DNA from: Micromonospora kangleipakensis
GTDB taxonomy: Bacteria; Actinomycetota; Actinomycetes; Mycobacteriales; Micromonosporaceae
NCBI RefSeq assembly: GCF_004217615.1
Contig: NZ_SHLD01000001.1
Location: forward strand, 2,976,001-3,040,000
Reading direction: 5' to 3'
DNA: 64,000 bases
The notes beneath the pieces are model-generated. The model was not told where the DNA came from. It did not search any database and was given only the letters and a program-made list of their open reading frames with translations. This document shows, piece by piece, positions 1-9,314 of this stretch. The first letter of the stretch is position 1. Each line of letters starts with the position of its first letter. Made by a program: the position numbers and the translations under genes.

Positions 1-776
1 CACAGGATCGGCCCGTCCAGGGTGCTGATCACGTGCCCGAGGGAGAACTGCAGGCTCGTGCCGCCCTGCACGTGACCGGCTTGACGGATGCGCTCCAGGA
101 GCCCGCCGTAGCGCAGCTCGGCCTCGACCGCCCACGGTGCGCCGCCCAGCACGAGGCCGGCGACCACTGCCGCGGTCAGCCGCCACCGCCGGAACGCGGG
201 CACCGCGACGGTGGCGGCGAGCAGCGGGAGCCCGAGCCAGAAGGCGTCGGCCGGACGCATCAGGGCGGCCACGGCGAGGGCGGCGACGAGCCCGAGGTAC
301 GCCCCGGGTCGGGCTGGCTCGGCCGCGGCCAGCAGGAAACACCCGACCGCCGCCACCGCCGCCATCGCCGTGTAGTGGTTGGGCATTGCGGCGTTCGCGT
401 AGAACAGGGCGGTCCAGAGGCTCGCATACAGCCCGGCGGCTATCGCGGCGGTGGCGGGCCGCCGGGACACCCGCGACCACACCCAGAACGCCAGCCCGAG
501 GGACGCCGCCGCGGTGACGGTGAGGAACAGGCGGAGCACGACGGTGGAATCGAGCCAGGACGCCACCGGCCACACCAGCAGGGTCACGCCCCGGGCGCGC
601 GGTGCGCTCATGAACGCCGGCGGCGCATGGTTGCCGTGCTGGCTCACATAGACGACCTCGTCCCAGCCGAGGTCGAGACTGGCCGGCACCGCGACCAGCG
701 CCACGGCGGCGAAGATCACGCACACCGCGACCAGGGGTCGCGCGCCGGATCGGGATGTCACGGATGGGGAGAGCAC
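1..776 (-). CDS. Polytopic membrane protein, GT39/mannosyltransferase-like (3' end off window)
   Basis: The minus-strand frame is open from a GTG at 776 to the window edge, so only the N-terminal ~258 residues are present. A GAGG lies about 6 nt upstream of the GTG. Translation gives a first hydrophobic helix (VCVIFAAVALVAVPASL), then an acidic loop (DLGWDEVVYVSQHG), then further hydrophobic helices with MRPADAFWLGLPLL and GAPWAVEAELRYGG. An acidic first loop after TM1 and an RPxxxxWLG-type segment are typical of GT-C, PMT/ArnT-like lipid-linked sugar transferases. Family membership is inferred from layout only. It could equally be an uncharacterised actinobacterial membrane protein. Confidence 0.6.
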   Translation of the reverse strand, partial: MLSPSVTSRSGARPLVAVCVIFAAVALVAVPASLDLGWDEVVYVSQHGNHAPPAFMSAPRARGVTLLVWPVASWLDSTVVLRLFLTVTAAASLGLAFWVWSRVSRRPATAAIAAGLYASLWTALFYANAAMPNHYTAMAAVAAVGCFLLAAAEPARPGAYLGLVAALAVAALMRPADAFWLGLPLLAATVAVPAFRRWRLTAAVVAGLVLGGAPWAVEAELRYGGLLERIRQAGHVQGGTSLQFSLGHVISTLDGPIL

Positions 777-1272
777 CGAGACCTCGCTAGACGCGTCACG
801 CCAGGCCGTGCCCAGCGAGGAGGGTGGGGATTGTGCGAGCAGCCCTCACGTTAGTAGAAAGCGGGACATATTGGGCCTTATCCGCGAATCCGACCATCGG
901 TCACACCTTGATCGCTCTGTAACTCGGTGATCTGCTCGGGGAAGCCGATGCCGAGCGGCAAGACCGGGCGGCCTGATCGGCAGCAGTGGCGCGGCCTGTA
1001 CAGGCTCATGCAGCAGAGAGTGTGGCCGAAGACTTTGCCTGACGGTGTGGCCGAAGCTATGGCCACTCTCTCTGGCGCGCCTACCTGGGCGGTGGCCGGC
1101 AGGAGATGTTGAGACTGGGGCTGCCGCGGTTGGCGCAGCCGGTGTTCGACGATGCGTTCGCTGTTGAGACCTCGTCCTCGGCGGCTGCTGGTCGACACCA
1201 AGGGCGCCGTAGTCGTTCGGGAGCGTCGGTGCTGGACACCTAATCGGTTGGCACCACACCGCCTAACCGCAT
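777..1272. other. Intergenic, no convincing gene
   Basis: About 500 nt between two divergently oriented genes. Short open frames exist on both strands but none resembles a known protein. The 12-mer GTGTGGCCGAAG occurs twice near 1020-1056, which may be remnant repeat material. Confidence 0.5.
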
Positions 1273-1278
1273 TACCGT
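1273..1278 (+). promoter_or_regulatory. Candidate -10 box (TACCGT) of a leaderless transcript
   Basis: TACCGT lies 7 nt upstream of the GTG at 1286, the same layout seen before several other genes here. It supports 1286 over the GTG at 1277 as the translation start. Confidence 0.4.
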
Positions 1279-1285
1279 GCCAGCC

Positions 1286-2188
1286 GTGCCCATCCACGAT
1301 GACGAGATCCGAGCCACCGTCGGGCAGGTGCGCCGCCTGGTGGCGGCCCAGTGCCCGCAGTGGGCCGACCTTCCCGTGACACCCCTACCCGACGAGTTGG
1401 AGGGCACCGACCACGTACTCTTTCGGATCGGCAACGAACTCGTCGCCCGTATGCCCAAGATTGCCTCGGCGGTCGACCAGGCCGATTCTGATGCGCGGTG
1501 GCTGCCCTTGCTGGTGTCCCACCTGCCTGTGCGGATTCCAGTTCCGCTTCATGTGGGCGAGCCGGGCGCGGGGTACCCGTGGCGGTGGACCGTGGTGCCG
1601 TGGGTCGTGGGGAGCACGCCTCCCAGGCTTGGCTGCGACGACGTACTCCTGGCCCGCGATGTGGCCGCCTTCGTTCGCGCCCTGCACGGGGTGGATCCGG
1701 CCGGAGGCCCGTTCAAGCCACCGGGTTCCCGCGGGTCCGCCCTGCACCACGCCGATGAAGGCGTCCGCCGTGTGCTGCCCCGGCTCGCCGAGCAGGACGA
1801 CGGCTTCGATGTGACCGCGGCCGAGGCGGCCTGGGACGCCTGCCTGGCTGCTCCTGACTGGGACCGGGACCCCGTATGGATCCACGGTGATCTGCAGCCG
1901 GGCAACCTGATCACCGACCGCGGCCGACTGGCCGCGGTCATCGACTTCGGCGCACTCGGTGTCGGCGATCCGGCGCCGGACGTGGCTCCGGCGCTATGGA
2001 CCTTCACCGGCGCGGCCCGGGAAGCCTACCGGGAGGCAGTCGAGTACGACGACGCTACCTGGCGCCGCGCCTGCGGCTGGGCCCTCGCACCGTCGCTGAC
2101 CGGCATCGACTACTACCGGCATACCTTCCCGCGAATGGCCGAGCACGGCCGCCGAATGGTCCGCGCAGTGATCGCCGAACTGGCGTGA
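1286..2188 (+). CDS. Aminoglycoside phosphotransferase (APH) family protein
   Basis: 300 residues with the kinase-like APH fold. An N-lobe lysine-type region (LVARMPK) is followed by a hinge at TVVPWV, the catalytic loop WIHGDLQPGNLI (Asp base, Asn metal ligand) and the metal-binding VIDFGALGVGDPAPD. The family phosphorylates aminoglycosides, macrolides or small metabolites using ATP or GTP; the real substrate cannot be read from sequence. It stands alone, with no resistance-gene neighbours. The start is set by a putative -10 box 7 nt upstream of the GTG at 1286; the GTG at 1277 is in frame. A housekeeping small-molecule kinase is as likely as a resistance determinant. Confidence 0.85.
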   Translation: MPIHDDEIRATVGQVRRLVAAQCPQWADLPVTPLPDELEGTDHVLFRIGNELVARMPKIASAVDQADSDARWLPLLVSHLPVRIPVPLHVGEPGAGYPWRWTVVPWVVGSTPPRLGCDDVLLARDVAAFVRALHGVDPAGGPFKPPGSRGSALHHADEGVRRVLPRLAEQDDGFDVTAAEAAWDACLAAPDWDRDPVWIHGDLQPGNLITDRGRLAAVIDFGALGVGDPAPDVAPALWTFTGAAREAYREAVEYDDATWRRACGWALAPSLTGIDYYRHTFPRMAEHGRRMVRAVIAELA

Positions 2189-2432
2189 ATGCCACTGCCA
2201 GCCGAGTGGCTACTCGCGCTCAGCGGACGCACCTCGAGACCTGGGAAGTCGGGCACCCAACTCAACGTCCCTGCACCACGATCGAGACGTGCGGATCTGC
2301 CGCTGTCGGTGGCTGACCGGCGATGGGTGGCAGCGCACCACCCGGGGCCGCCGCTGCCGCACCCTGTCGACCCATCCGCGGGACTGACCGACGCAGCCTT
2401 CTCGGCGGTGCGCCAATGGCTCGGGCGGCGTA

Positions 2433-2627
2433 ATGACAGCGCTTGATCAGCTGCACGCCCATGCCGATTGGGTGAAGGCGGCCCCGGAGGCGATCCAGCA
2501 GCTCACCGCCGAGGCGATGCACGACATCGCCGACTACCTCCGCCCCGCCCACCTGCAGCAGCTACGCAAGATCATCGACGACCCCGAGGCGTCGGGCAAC
2601 GACCGGTTCGTCGCTTGGGCCTGCTAA
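2433..2627 (+). CDS. Small hypothetical protein (64 aa)
   Basis: An acidic, helical-looking 64-residue frame ([20 protein letters not shown], then [14 protein letters not shown]). Its composition is protein-like rather than shadow-like, but there is no clear ribosome-binding site and no recognised family. It ends abruptly after VAWAC, so it may be a truncated remnant of a longer protein. Confidence 0.35.
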   Translation: MTALDQLHAHADWVKAAPEAIQQLTAEAMHDIADYLRPAHLQQLRKIIDDPEASGNDRFVAWAC

Positions 2628-2667
2628 GAGGAGCCTCTGGGTAGCGCTTCGGTCTACGTATACAAAA

Positions 2668-2704
2668 GGGGTTGACGAGCCGCTGGCTGCGGCCCGTCAA
2701 CCCC
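2668..2704 (-). terminator. Rho-independent terminator of the metalloprotease gene
   Basis: GGGGTTGACG (2668-2677) pairs perfectly with CGTCAACCCC (2695-2704). On the minus strand the stem is followed by TTTTGT. It lies 24 nt past the metalloprotease stop. Confidence 0.8.
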
Positions 2705-2727
2705 GACACGTGCCCACCAAGGCTTGG

Positions 2728-3687
2728 TTAGACGCCACCGGCCCGGAACGCCAGCCAGGCGTCGCTCATCCGGTCCGCCTGCCCTGCGCTGAACATGTTC
2801 ATGCAGGAGTCCTGCGTGTAGTCCATGAAGTTGTGGATCGGGTCCAGCCCGGGTGCGGTGCAGGTGTCCGCGCCCACCGGGCAGTTGAACTGCGGCGCCG
2901 CCTCCCGGGGAGTGTCCGCGACGTAGTCGCCGGAAGCGGAGCACCCGTGCGCGAAGGTGTGCTCCAGCATCAGCCAGTGCCCGACTTCGTGCGTCAGCGT
3001 GTCGCCCAGGGCGTACTTGCCCGCCGTTCCGCCCGGCATCGACTCATCGAGCATCACCACGCCGTCGATGTAGTCCCGGCCGTTGTTGTAACCCTTCGGG
3101 AAGTACGCCCAGCCGAGGAGCCCGCCGCCGATGTTGGCCGCGTACACGTTCAGGGTGCGGGCGTCGCCGGTGTACAGCGCCTTCTTCATGTCCCGCTCGT
3201 TCTTGCCCGGCACGACGGTGTACCAGTCGCTGTTCACCGTCCACGTCGTGTCGACAAGCGAGAAGCGGAACGGCGTGTCGGAGGCGTCCGAGGCCGTGCG
3301 ACCGGCGAACGAGTCGTTGAGCACCGTCATCTGCGCCGCGATCAGGGTGTTCCACCGGTTCGTCTCGGCCTCGCTGAGGGGGTGGTCGGAGACCATGTGG
3401 AAGACCGTCGGCACGGTGATGCTGCCGTTGGCCAGGCGCGGCGAATCCTTGATCACGCCGTAGGCGTTCGCCTCGTTCTTGGAGTACAGCTCCGGCTCCT
3501 GGGCGGTGGCGCCCTCGCTCACCCGCGCCGCGCTGTGCCCCTCGGCACCCGGCTCACACGCCGCAACACCCGCGGAGGCGGTCACGGACGCTGCCGTACC
3601 CACCGCCGCGGAGGCTCCACCGGCCGCCAAGAATGTCGCAGCGGTAGCGGTCAGGACTGCCAGTTGGAACGTCGATCTCCTGCGCAT
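2728..3687 (-). CDS. Secreted zinc metalloprotease, M43 (pappalysin) family
   Basis: 319 residues. The N-terminus MRRRSTFQ followed by a hydrophobic stretch ending at ASA is a Sec signal peptide. The zinc site HEVGHWLMLEHTF (metzincin HExxHxxxxxH form) is followed by the Met-turn region NFMDYTQDSCMNMFS and several cysteines, as in extracellular M43B proteases such as cytophagalysin/ulilysin relatives. The ATG at 3687 is preferred over 3702 because GAAAGG lies 7 nt upstream. It is monocistronic, with its own terminator. Expected role: extracellular protein degradation. Confidence 0.9.
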   Translation of the reverse strand: MRRRSTFQLAVLTATAATFLAAGGASAAVGTAASVTASAGVAACEPGAEGHSAARVSEGATAQEPELYSKNEANAYGVIKDSPRLANGSITVPTVFHMVSDHPLSEAETNRWNTLIAAQMTVLNDSFAGRTASDASDTPFRFSLVDTTWTVNSDWYTVVPGKNERDMKKALYTGDARTLNVYAANIGGGLLGWAYFPKGYNNGRDYIDGVVMLDESMPGGTAGKYALGDTLTHEVGHWLMLEHTFAHGCSASGDYVADTPREAAPQFNCPVGADTCTAPGLDPIHNFMDYTQDSCMNMFSAGQADRMSDAWLAFRAGGV

Positions 3688-4255
3688 CGTTGCACCTTTC
3701 ACGGACGGGATGGAGGGGTGACAGAGCGGTATGGACGACGGTACGCCGCGACAAGGTCACTGACATCGTCGTCCCGTTATAAGAACACGCCATTGGCGTT
3801 GACAACAGACCTCAAGATCGGGACCGCATCGCCAGGTCCCGGCCTCGCCTCTGGGGCCACACGACCAGGCCGAGGCGCGGATCGCGGCGGCGATCGCCGC
3901 AGGCGCATCATGGCGCGCTACGTGACAGTCGAGCAAAACGACCGGTCGACGCCGGTTTTCAAGCGACTGCTGGCCAGTCCGTGGCTGAGGCCGCGATATC
4001 AACACAGCGCCAAGTCACTCTGCGTGAACGTTGATGAAGGTCGCTTGCCCCGGCGGTGCACGGATCTGCCGAGATCAGTGCATCAGTGTGTGAGGGATGC
4101 GGCGCGTTGGGAAGCTTCGATAATTCGTTGCTCGCTTGTTGGAGGCGGCCGTCCGGCACGCACTCGGCGCGGCGGGTGCGGGTCCGGCCCGTAGCAGCGG
4201 GTGAAGGGGATAAATGGCTTGCACAGGTGCCGGGCTGAGAGTTTGACTGCTCGCT
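3688..4255. other. Intergenic region between divergent genes
   Basis: About 570 nt holding the promoters of the metalloprotease (minus) and the sulfotransferase (plus). I see no supported gene, RNA or strong hairpin. Candidate frames here look like shadows. Confidence 0.5.
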
Positions 4256-5212
4256 ATGCCTTTCCCCTCACCGGTCTTCGTTGCGGGTACGGGTCGTTCG
4301 GGAACGTCACGGATCGCCGACATCATCGGCGAACATCCGCTGATCCATCGGATTCCCATGGAGACCCGGTTTCTCATCGACCCGGGTGGCCTGCGGGACC
4401 TGGCCGACGCGCTCACCGATCGATACGACCCCACCGTCGGTGAGGACGCCCTGCACCGGCTGAGCGACTTCCTCACCGTACGAGTGCCCGGCCGGCGCGA
4501 CGATCGCGGCAAAACCGTTCCCGAGCTGGTCGGCGAGCGGCGCTACCGGGACGCGGTGCAACAGCTCTGGCCGCAGTTGATCGCGTACACATACGACGAA
4601 CCTGCGCCCGCGGAAGGCTTCGGGAACGCCGACCGGCCTGCCGGGCCGTTCGAGCCGCTGAGCCGCCGGCGGGTACTTCCCAGGTATTTCAGCGACCGGG
4701 GCGAACTGCTCGGAATCTTGCGGGGCCTGATCGACACCATGTTCGGCGGAGCAGCCGCCGACGCGGGCAAGCCGACCTGGTGCGAGAAGACACCGTTCAA
4801 CCTGCTGTGCATGGAGTTCCTCTGGGAACTGGTCCCCGAAGCGACCATCGTGCACATCAAGCGTCACCCGGTCTCAGTGCTCGCATCCCACCTGGCCCAG
4901 CCATGGGCACCGCCCACCGTCGACGGCGCGCTCGCCTACCTCAAGCCGGTCTACCACCGATGGCTCACCTGGAAGAACGCGGTCGACCTGACGGGCAGGC
5001 GATACATCGAGGTGAAAGCAGAAGATCTTGCAGCCGACTGGCCCGGGCAGCGCCGCGCCCTGTTCGAACGGCTCGACGTCGACGACTTCGCCACCCCTTC
5101 AACGTTTCAGTCGCACAAGCTGACGAACCGCAACGACCAATTCGACGACGAAACCCGCGAGTTTATCGAAGAAGCACTCGGCATGGTCATCCCGGCCATG
5201 GGATATGAGTGA
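4256..5212 (+). CDS. Sulfotransferase family protein
   Basis: 318 residues. The N-terminal PAPS 5'-phosphosulfate loop is FVAGTGRSGTSRI (residues 8-20). The 3'-phosphate motif region IVHIKRHPVSVLASHL sits near residue 200, with WCEKTPFN before it. The family transfers sulfate from PAPS to carbohydrates, lipids or peptides. No PAPS synthesis genes or sugar cluster are adjacent, so the acceptor is unknown. The ATG at 4256 gives a start directly before the PAPS loop; no strong Shine-Dalgarno is visible. Confidence 0.85.
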   Translation: MPFPSPVFVAGTGRSGTSRIADIIGEHPLIHRIPMETRFLIDPGGLRDLADALTDRYDPTVGEDALHRLSDFLTVRVPGRRDDRGKTVPELVGERRYRDAVQQLWPQLIAYTYDEPAPAEGFGNADRPAGPFEPLSRRRVLPRYFSDRGELLGILRGLIDTMFGGAAADAGKPTWCEKTPFNLLCMEFLWELVPEATIVHIKRHPVSVLASHLAQPWAPPTVDGALAYLKPVYHRWLTWKNAVDLTGRRYIEVKAEDLAADWPGQRRALFERLDVDDFATPSTFQSHKLTNRNDQFDDETREFIEEALGMVIPAMGYE

Positions 5213-5268
5213 CGGCTCTGGCTCTCCACCTTGACGACGCCGCGTCGCGCCCCTCGAACGCCCGGTAA

Positions 5269-5781
5269 ACGCTGCTTCAGCCGAACCGCATCGCAGACCA
5301 CTCGTTCCTAACTTTCCGGCCGTCTTTTGAGCCCGGAGTCAGCAACGATGGCCGTGTCACCTTCCTCAGCGGTCGGCGCACGGTCATGACTTTCCATCCG
5401 ATGAGCGGTGTGCAGGTGCTGTGGCACCATGAGCGTGATCTCCACCCGCGAGCGCCGATCCTCCACGGCGAGACTCTGTGGCTCGTCGAGGACGCCGGCG
5501 TCGCGGTCATCGACCTGAGTCAAGGTGTTGTCACCGAGGTGCGGCCCTTACTGCACGGCGCTGTCTGCGCCGCGGCCCCGGTGTCCGACGGTGTGCTGTT
5601 CGCCTTTACGGACGGCTCGCTGGTCACCATCGACGGCGCTGGCGACGTCGGCGCTCGCATCCGGCTCTCGGCGCGGATTGGCCGGCTGGTCCCCGGAGAC
5701 AACGGTCTGATGCACGCAATCGGAGAAGGCCAACTCGTCACGCTCAATATCCCCACTACAGCAACCGTCCCGCTTCGTTAG
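5269..5781 (+). pseudogene. C-terminal remnant of a beta-propeller (PQQ/WD-like) protein
   Basis: The frame is open from 5269 with no start codon before an internal ATG at 5386. Its content is propeller-like, with alternating blades such as ILHGETLWLVEDAGVAVIDL and VSDGVLFAFTDGSLVTID. The reading frame upstream of the ATG (NDGRVTFLSGRRTVMTF) also looks like propeller sequence, so the protein has lost its N-terminus. No catalytic function can be assigned. Confidence 0.5.
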
Positions 5782-6222
5782 AGAGCATCCGCTCATGGCA
5801 CCCCTGGAGGCGTCACCGGGAGCATCCGGAACCCCGAGACGGTTCTCATCGGCCGATTGGACCGGCGCGGTCGGCTGCGATACACCGGCCGCATGCATCC
5901 GCTGGCCACGCCCCAGCGGCTGGAGCTGGCGACGCTGCTGTCCCCGCTGCGCCTGCCCCGCCGCGGTGCCGTCACCCACCCGTGGCCCGAGCCACTACCC
6001 GCCGCGCGGTCCGGCCAGGTCGACCGGCCCGAGCCGTTGCCCTACATCCAGGTCGAGCCGACGGTAGTGGCGGACATCGAGGTCGACACCGCCTACGAAC
6101 ACCACCGGTGGCGTCACCGCGTCCGGTACGCGCGCCCCAGGACGGACCGGTCGGTGGGCGACGTGCCGCTGGTGCTCGGCGAAGGCGAAGACCCGTTCCC
6201 CGACTACGCGGGCAGCGCCTGA
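5782..6222 (+). pseudogene. C-terminal remnant of an ATP-dependent DNA ligase
   Basis: In frame directly after the preceding stop, without a start codon. Translation gives GVTGSIRNPETVLIGRLD, then RGRLRYTGR, a P-rich linker with HPWPEP, VEPTVVADIEVDTAYEHHRW and RHRVRYARPR. This matches the OB-fold/C-terminal part of actinobacterial ATP-dependent (LigD/LigC-type) ligases. The nucleotidyltransferase domain with the catalytic lysine is absent, so no ligase activity is possible. Confidence 0.7.
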
Positions 6223-6399
6223 TCTGACCTCAGCTCAAGTCCCGATGCAGGCGGAGGCCGCAACCAGACCTGAAGCACTCGATGCACGTCGAGCGGCCTG
6301 AACAGCGCGGCGAGCCGGCTGACAGGGGAAACTGCTGGCCAGGGAACTTGGCCCGCCTTTGATCAGGAGCGCAGCTGCGCGAGACTGCCACCCATCAGC

Positions 6400-6888
6400 A
6401 TGGAAGCCTCGGAGGTCCAGCATTCCCTGCCACCCCAGGACTACCCGACGTTGGCCGGGCTGCCCACCGAGCCGCAGGCACTATTCGACTGGCTGCGAGC
6501 CCAGGTACCGTCCGGCAAGGGCGACAACGCCCGGCGCGACGCCGTCTCGTACGCCGTGATCAAGTCGATGCTGCGAGAGAACGTGCTTCCGTCCAGTGTG
6601 AAGGCGACGCTGCTGCGGGTACTTGCCCTGATCCCCGGTGTCACCCAGTCCACCGATCCGGTCGACTTCGACGGACGCCCGGCGATCGCGGTCGGCATGG
6701 TCCAGGACAGGTGGCGGCACGAGGACATCCTGCTCGACCCGACCACTCACGAGTTCCGTGGATGCCGGACCGTCGTGGTCAAGGACCACACGACGCCTGA
6801 GGGGGGCAGGCTGCAGGAGGGTGACGTCGAGGTCGAGCTGATCCGGGTCACCGGCAAGATCGTGGACGGGCCGGGCCAGACCAGCTGA
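6400..6888 (+). pseudogene. C-terminal half of a CU044_5270-type family protein
   Basis: A 162-residue frame beginning near YPTLAGLPTEPQALFDWL and continuing through YAVIKSMLRENVLPS and LLRVLALIPGV to HEDILLDPTTHEFRGC. This resembles the C-terminal domain of CU044_5270 proteins, which are normally about 350-400 residues with an N-terminal membrane anchor and usually follow an ECF sigma gene. Anchor and partner are missing, so this is probably a relic. The family assignment is from memory of motifs. Confidence 0.55.
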
Positions 6889-6943
6889 CCATCGGGTACG
6901 TCGTGCCCTCGCTGACCCACCGTGAGCGCTCACTCCAAGATAC

Positions 6944-6959
6944 TTGCTTGGTCAAGGAA
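6944..6959. promoter_or_regulatory. Candidate MarR operator upstream of the monooxygenase operon
   Basis: TTGCTTGGTCAAGGAA is an imperfect version of the TTGCTTG-N2-CAAGCAA palindrome found beside the marR gene and before the reductase at 9481. It lies 72 nt upstream of the ATG at 7031. Confidence 0.6.
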
Positions 6960-7030
6960 TTTGCCTCGTCCGCCCCGGGTTTCTGATGGGCGTCAGGCGT
7001 GATCGGAACGAGCGAGGCAGGCGAGCTGAG

Positions 7031-8128
7031 ATGCAGTTCGGGATCTTTGGTGTGGGCGACGTGGCGCGCGACCCGGTGACCGGGCGGATGCCGTCCGAGC
7101 ACGAGCGGATCAAGGCCGTGGTGGAGTACGCGAAGCTGGCCGAGGAGGTGGGCCTGGACGTCTTCGCCATCGGTGAGCACCACAACCCGCCCTTCTTCCC
7201 GTCCTCGCCCACCACGCTGCTGGGTTACGTCGCGGCGCGGACGGAAAAGATCGTGCTGTCCACCTCGACCACGTTGATCACGACCAACGACCCGGTGAAG
7301 ATCGCCGAGGGCTACGCGATGCTCCAGCATCTCGCCGACGGCCGGGTCGACCTCATGATGGGGCGCGGCAACACCGGGCCGGTCTATCCGTGGTTCGGCC
7401 AGGACATCCGCAACGGCATCCCGCTCGCCGTCGAGAACTACGCCCTGCTGCGCCGGCTGTGGCGCGAGGAGGTGGTCGATTGGCAGGGCAAGTTCCGCAC
7501 CCCGTTGCAGTCGTTCACCTCGACCCCCCGGCCGCTGGACGGCGTACCGCCGTTCGTGTGGCACGGCTCGATCCGCAGCCCGGAGATCGCCGAGCAGGCC
7601 GCGTACTACGGCGACGGGTTCCTGCACAACAACCTCCTCTGGCCCAAGGAGCACGTCCAGCGGATGGTGGGGCTCTACCGACGGCGGTTCGAGCACTACG
7701 GGCACGGCTCCGCGGACCAGGCAATCGTGGGCCTCGGCGCGCAGGTGTTCATGCGGAAGAACTCGCAGGACGCGGTCCGCGAGTTCCACCCGTACTTCGA
7801 CAACTCGGCGGCCTACGGGCACGGCCCGTCGCTGGAGGAGACGATGAAGCAGACGGCGCTCCTGGTCGGCAGCCCGCAGGAGGTGATCGACCGGACCCTG
7901 ACCTTCCGGGAGTACGCGGGCGGCGACTACCAGCGCCAGCTCTTCAACGTCGACGGGATCGGCGTACCGCGGAAGACCGTGCTCCAGCAGATCGAGATGC
8001 TCGGCGAGGTCGTGCAGGTGTTGCGCAAGGAGTTCGCGGTGGGCCGTCCCGCCCATGTGCCGGACGCCCCGACGCACGAGTCGCTGAAGGCGGCGGCGCG
8101 GGCCGCCGCGACGGAGGAGGACCGATGA
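7031..8128 (+). CDS. LLM-class flavin-dependent monooxygenase, CE1758-like
   Basis: 365-residue bacterial luciferase-like TIM barrel: MQFGIFGVGDVARDP at the N-terminus, FAIGEHHNPPFFPSSP (conserved His pair) and RVDLMMGRGNTGPVYPWFG (phosphate/flavin loop). Such enzymes use reduced FMN and O2 to oxidise small organics. The next gene, overlapping by 4 nt, encodes an FMN reductase that would supply FMNH2. The start is the ATG at 7031; the frame is open further upstream, but that part contains the operator. Probably repressed by the MarR protein encoded at 8818-9309. Confidence 0.88.
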   Translation: MQFGIFGVGDVARDPVTGRMPSEHERIKAVVEYAKLAEEVGLDVFAIGEHHNPPFFPSSPTTLLGYVAARTEKIVLSTSTTLITTNDPVKIAEGYAMLQHLADGRVDLMMGRGNTGPVYPWFGQDIRNGIPLAVENYALLRRLWREEVVDWQGKFRTPLQSFTSTPRPLDGVPPFVWHGSIRSPEIAEQAAYYGDGFLHNNLLWPKEHVQRMVGLYRRRFEHYGHGSADQAIVGLGAQVFMRKNSQDAVREFHPYFDNSAAYGHGPSLEETMKQTALLVGSPQEVIDRTLTFREYAGGDYQRQLFNVDGIGVPRKTVLQQIEMLGEVVQVLRKEFAVGRPAHVPDAPTHESLKAAARAAATEEDR

Positions 8129-8739
8129 AGCGGACCATCGCGGTCGTGTCGGCCGGTCTTCGGCAGCCATCGTCGACCCGGATGCTCGCGGACCGGCTGG
8201 CCGACGCGGCCCGCCGCGAACTAAAACAGCTCGGGGCGGAGGTCGACGTCGAACTGATCGAGCTGCGCGACCACGGACACGACCTGGTCAACAATCTGTT
8301 CGCCGGCTATCCGTCGGCAGAGCTCAGGCGGGTGCACGAGATCGTCGCCCGCGCGGACGCGCTGATCGCGGTCACGCCGACGTTCAACGCGTCGTACAAC
8401 GGGCTGTTCAAGATGTTCGTCGACGTCCTCGACGACACCATCCTGATGGACAAACCGGTGCTGATCGCCGCCACCGGGGGGACGGGACGGCACTCGCTGG
8501 TGCTGGAACACGCGCTGCGGCCGCTCTTCAGCTACCTGCACGCGGTGGTCGTACCGACCGCGGTGTTCGCCGCCCCCGAGGACTGGGGTGCCGGCGACAC
8601 AGCCCAGGGCTCATTGGTCCACCGGATCGACCGCGCGGCCGGGGAGCTGGCCCGCGAGGTGGACCGGCGAGACAAACCGGTGCACGGCGACCCATTCGAC
8701 GATCCGACGCCGTTCGAGCACATGCTCGCCGGGGAGTGA
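8125..8739 (+). CDS. NAD(P)H-dependent FMN reductase, CE1759-like
   Basis: 204-residue flavodoxin-fold protein. IAVVSAGLRQPSSTRMLADR is the FMN phosphate loop; TPTFNASYNGLFKMFVDV and ATGGTGRHSL are the isoalloxazine and dimer motifs of the MsuE/SsuE-type reductase family. The ATG overlaps the upstream stop (ATGA), implying translational coupling. It probably makes FMNH2 for the adjacent luciferase-like enzyme. Confidence 0.88.
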   Translation: MKRTIAVVSAGLRQPSSTRMLADRLADAARRELKQLGAEVDVELIELRDHGHDLVNNLFAGYPSAELRRVHEIVARADALIAVTPTFNASYNGLFKMFVDVLDDTILMDKPVLIAATGGTGRHSLVLEHALRPLFSYLHAVVVPTAVFAAPEDWGAGDTAQGSLVHRIDRAAGELAREVDRRDKPVHGDPFDDPTPFEHMLAGE

Positions 8740-8756
8740 CGAGGCCGCGCCGAGCG

Positions 8757-8787
8757 CGCCGGGCACCGCCGTAGCACGTGCCCGGCG
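8757..8787. terminator. Inverted repeat between convergent genes
   Basis: CGCCGGGCAC (8757-8766) pairs with GTGCCCGGCG (8778-8787). It sits between the reductase stop (8739) and the marR stop (8818), so it may act in both directions. No T-tract. Confidence 0.6.
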
Positions 8788-8817
8788 CCGGCGGGGGGAA
8801 ATGCGGCCGCCGCGCGG

Positions 8818-9309
8818 TCAGCGCGCGGCGGACGGCTCACCGGCCGTCCCGACCCGCTGGAACGCGCGGGCCAGCTCGACGAGGTCCATGCCCGTGAAGT
8901 GGTCCAGGAACCGCCGCCGTACGGCGGCCAGGTGGCTCGGCCAGGACTCCTCCAAGCGGGCGAGGCCGGCGTCGGTGAGAACGGCGTTCCAGCCGCGCGC
9001 GTCCTCCGCGGTCCTGACCCGCTCGACCAGGCCCTGGGACTCCAGGCGATTGATGGTACGGGTCATCCCGCTCAGCGAGAGCTGGCAGGCCCCGGCGAGT
9101 TCGCTCATCCGCATCTGTCGGCCCGGCGCCTCGGACAGGTTCCTCAGGGCCGTGTACTCGGTGAGCGGCAACTGGTGTTCGCCCACCATGTCGGCGTCGA
9201 TCGTCCGCGGCAGGACGTACATCACGCGGCCCAGGGAGCGGACCACCGCTTCCTCCTCGGGGGTCAGCGGTTGCAGGCGTTCGGCTGGGGAGTCGGACAT
9301 GCCATCCAT
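8818..9309 (-). CDS. MarR-family transcriptional regulator
   Basis: 163 residues. Winged-helix core: LTEYTALRNLSEAPGRQ, MRMSELAGACQLSLSGMTR (recognition helix region) and INRLESQGLVERV, with an AEDARGWNAVLT wing. The only cysteine (Cys75) is inside the HTH, so a thiol-based redox switch is possible (inference). A TTGCTTG-type palindrome sits 6-21 nt before the ATG at 9309, and matching sites precede both flanking flavin operons; this supports autorepression plus control of 7031-8739 and 9481-10041. The ATG at 9300 is an alternative start. Confidence 0.9.
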   Translation of the reverse strand: MDGMSDSPAERLQPLTPEEEAVVRSLGRVMYVLPRTIDADMVGEHQLPLTEYTALRNLSEAPGRQMRMSELAGACQLSLSGMTRTINRLESQGLVERVRTAEDARGWNAVLTDAGLARLEESWPSHLAAVRRRFLDHFTGMDLVELARAFQRVGTAGEPSAAR

Positions 9310-9314
9310 GCTAG

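Noticed and set aside
33..854. Long Arg/Gly/His-rich plus-strand frame at the left edge
   Set aside because: It is the antisense shadow of the minus-strand membrane protein, whose translation has proper hydrophobic helices.
7390..8124. Upstream extension of the FMN reductase frame
   Set aside because: It is an Arg/Gly/Ala-rich shadow of the monooxygenase gene; the reductase starts at the ATGA overlap at 8125.
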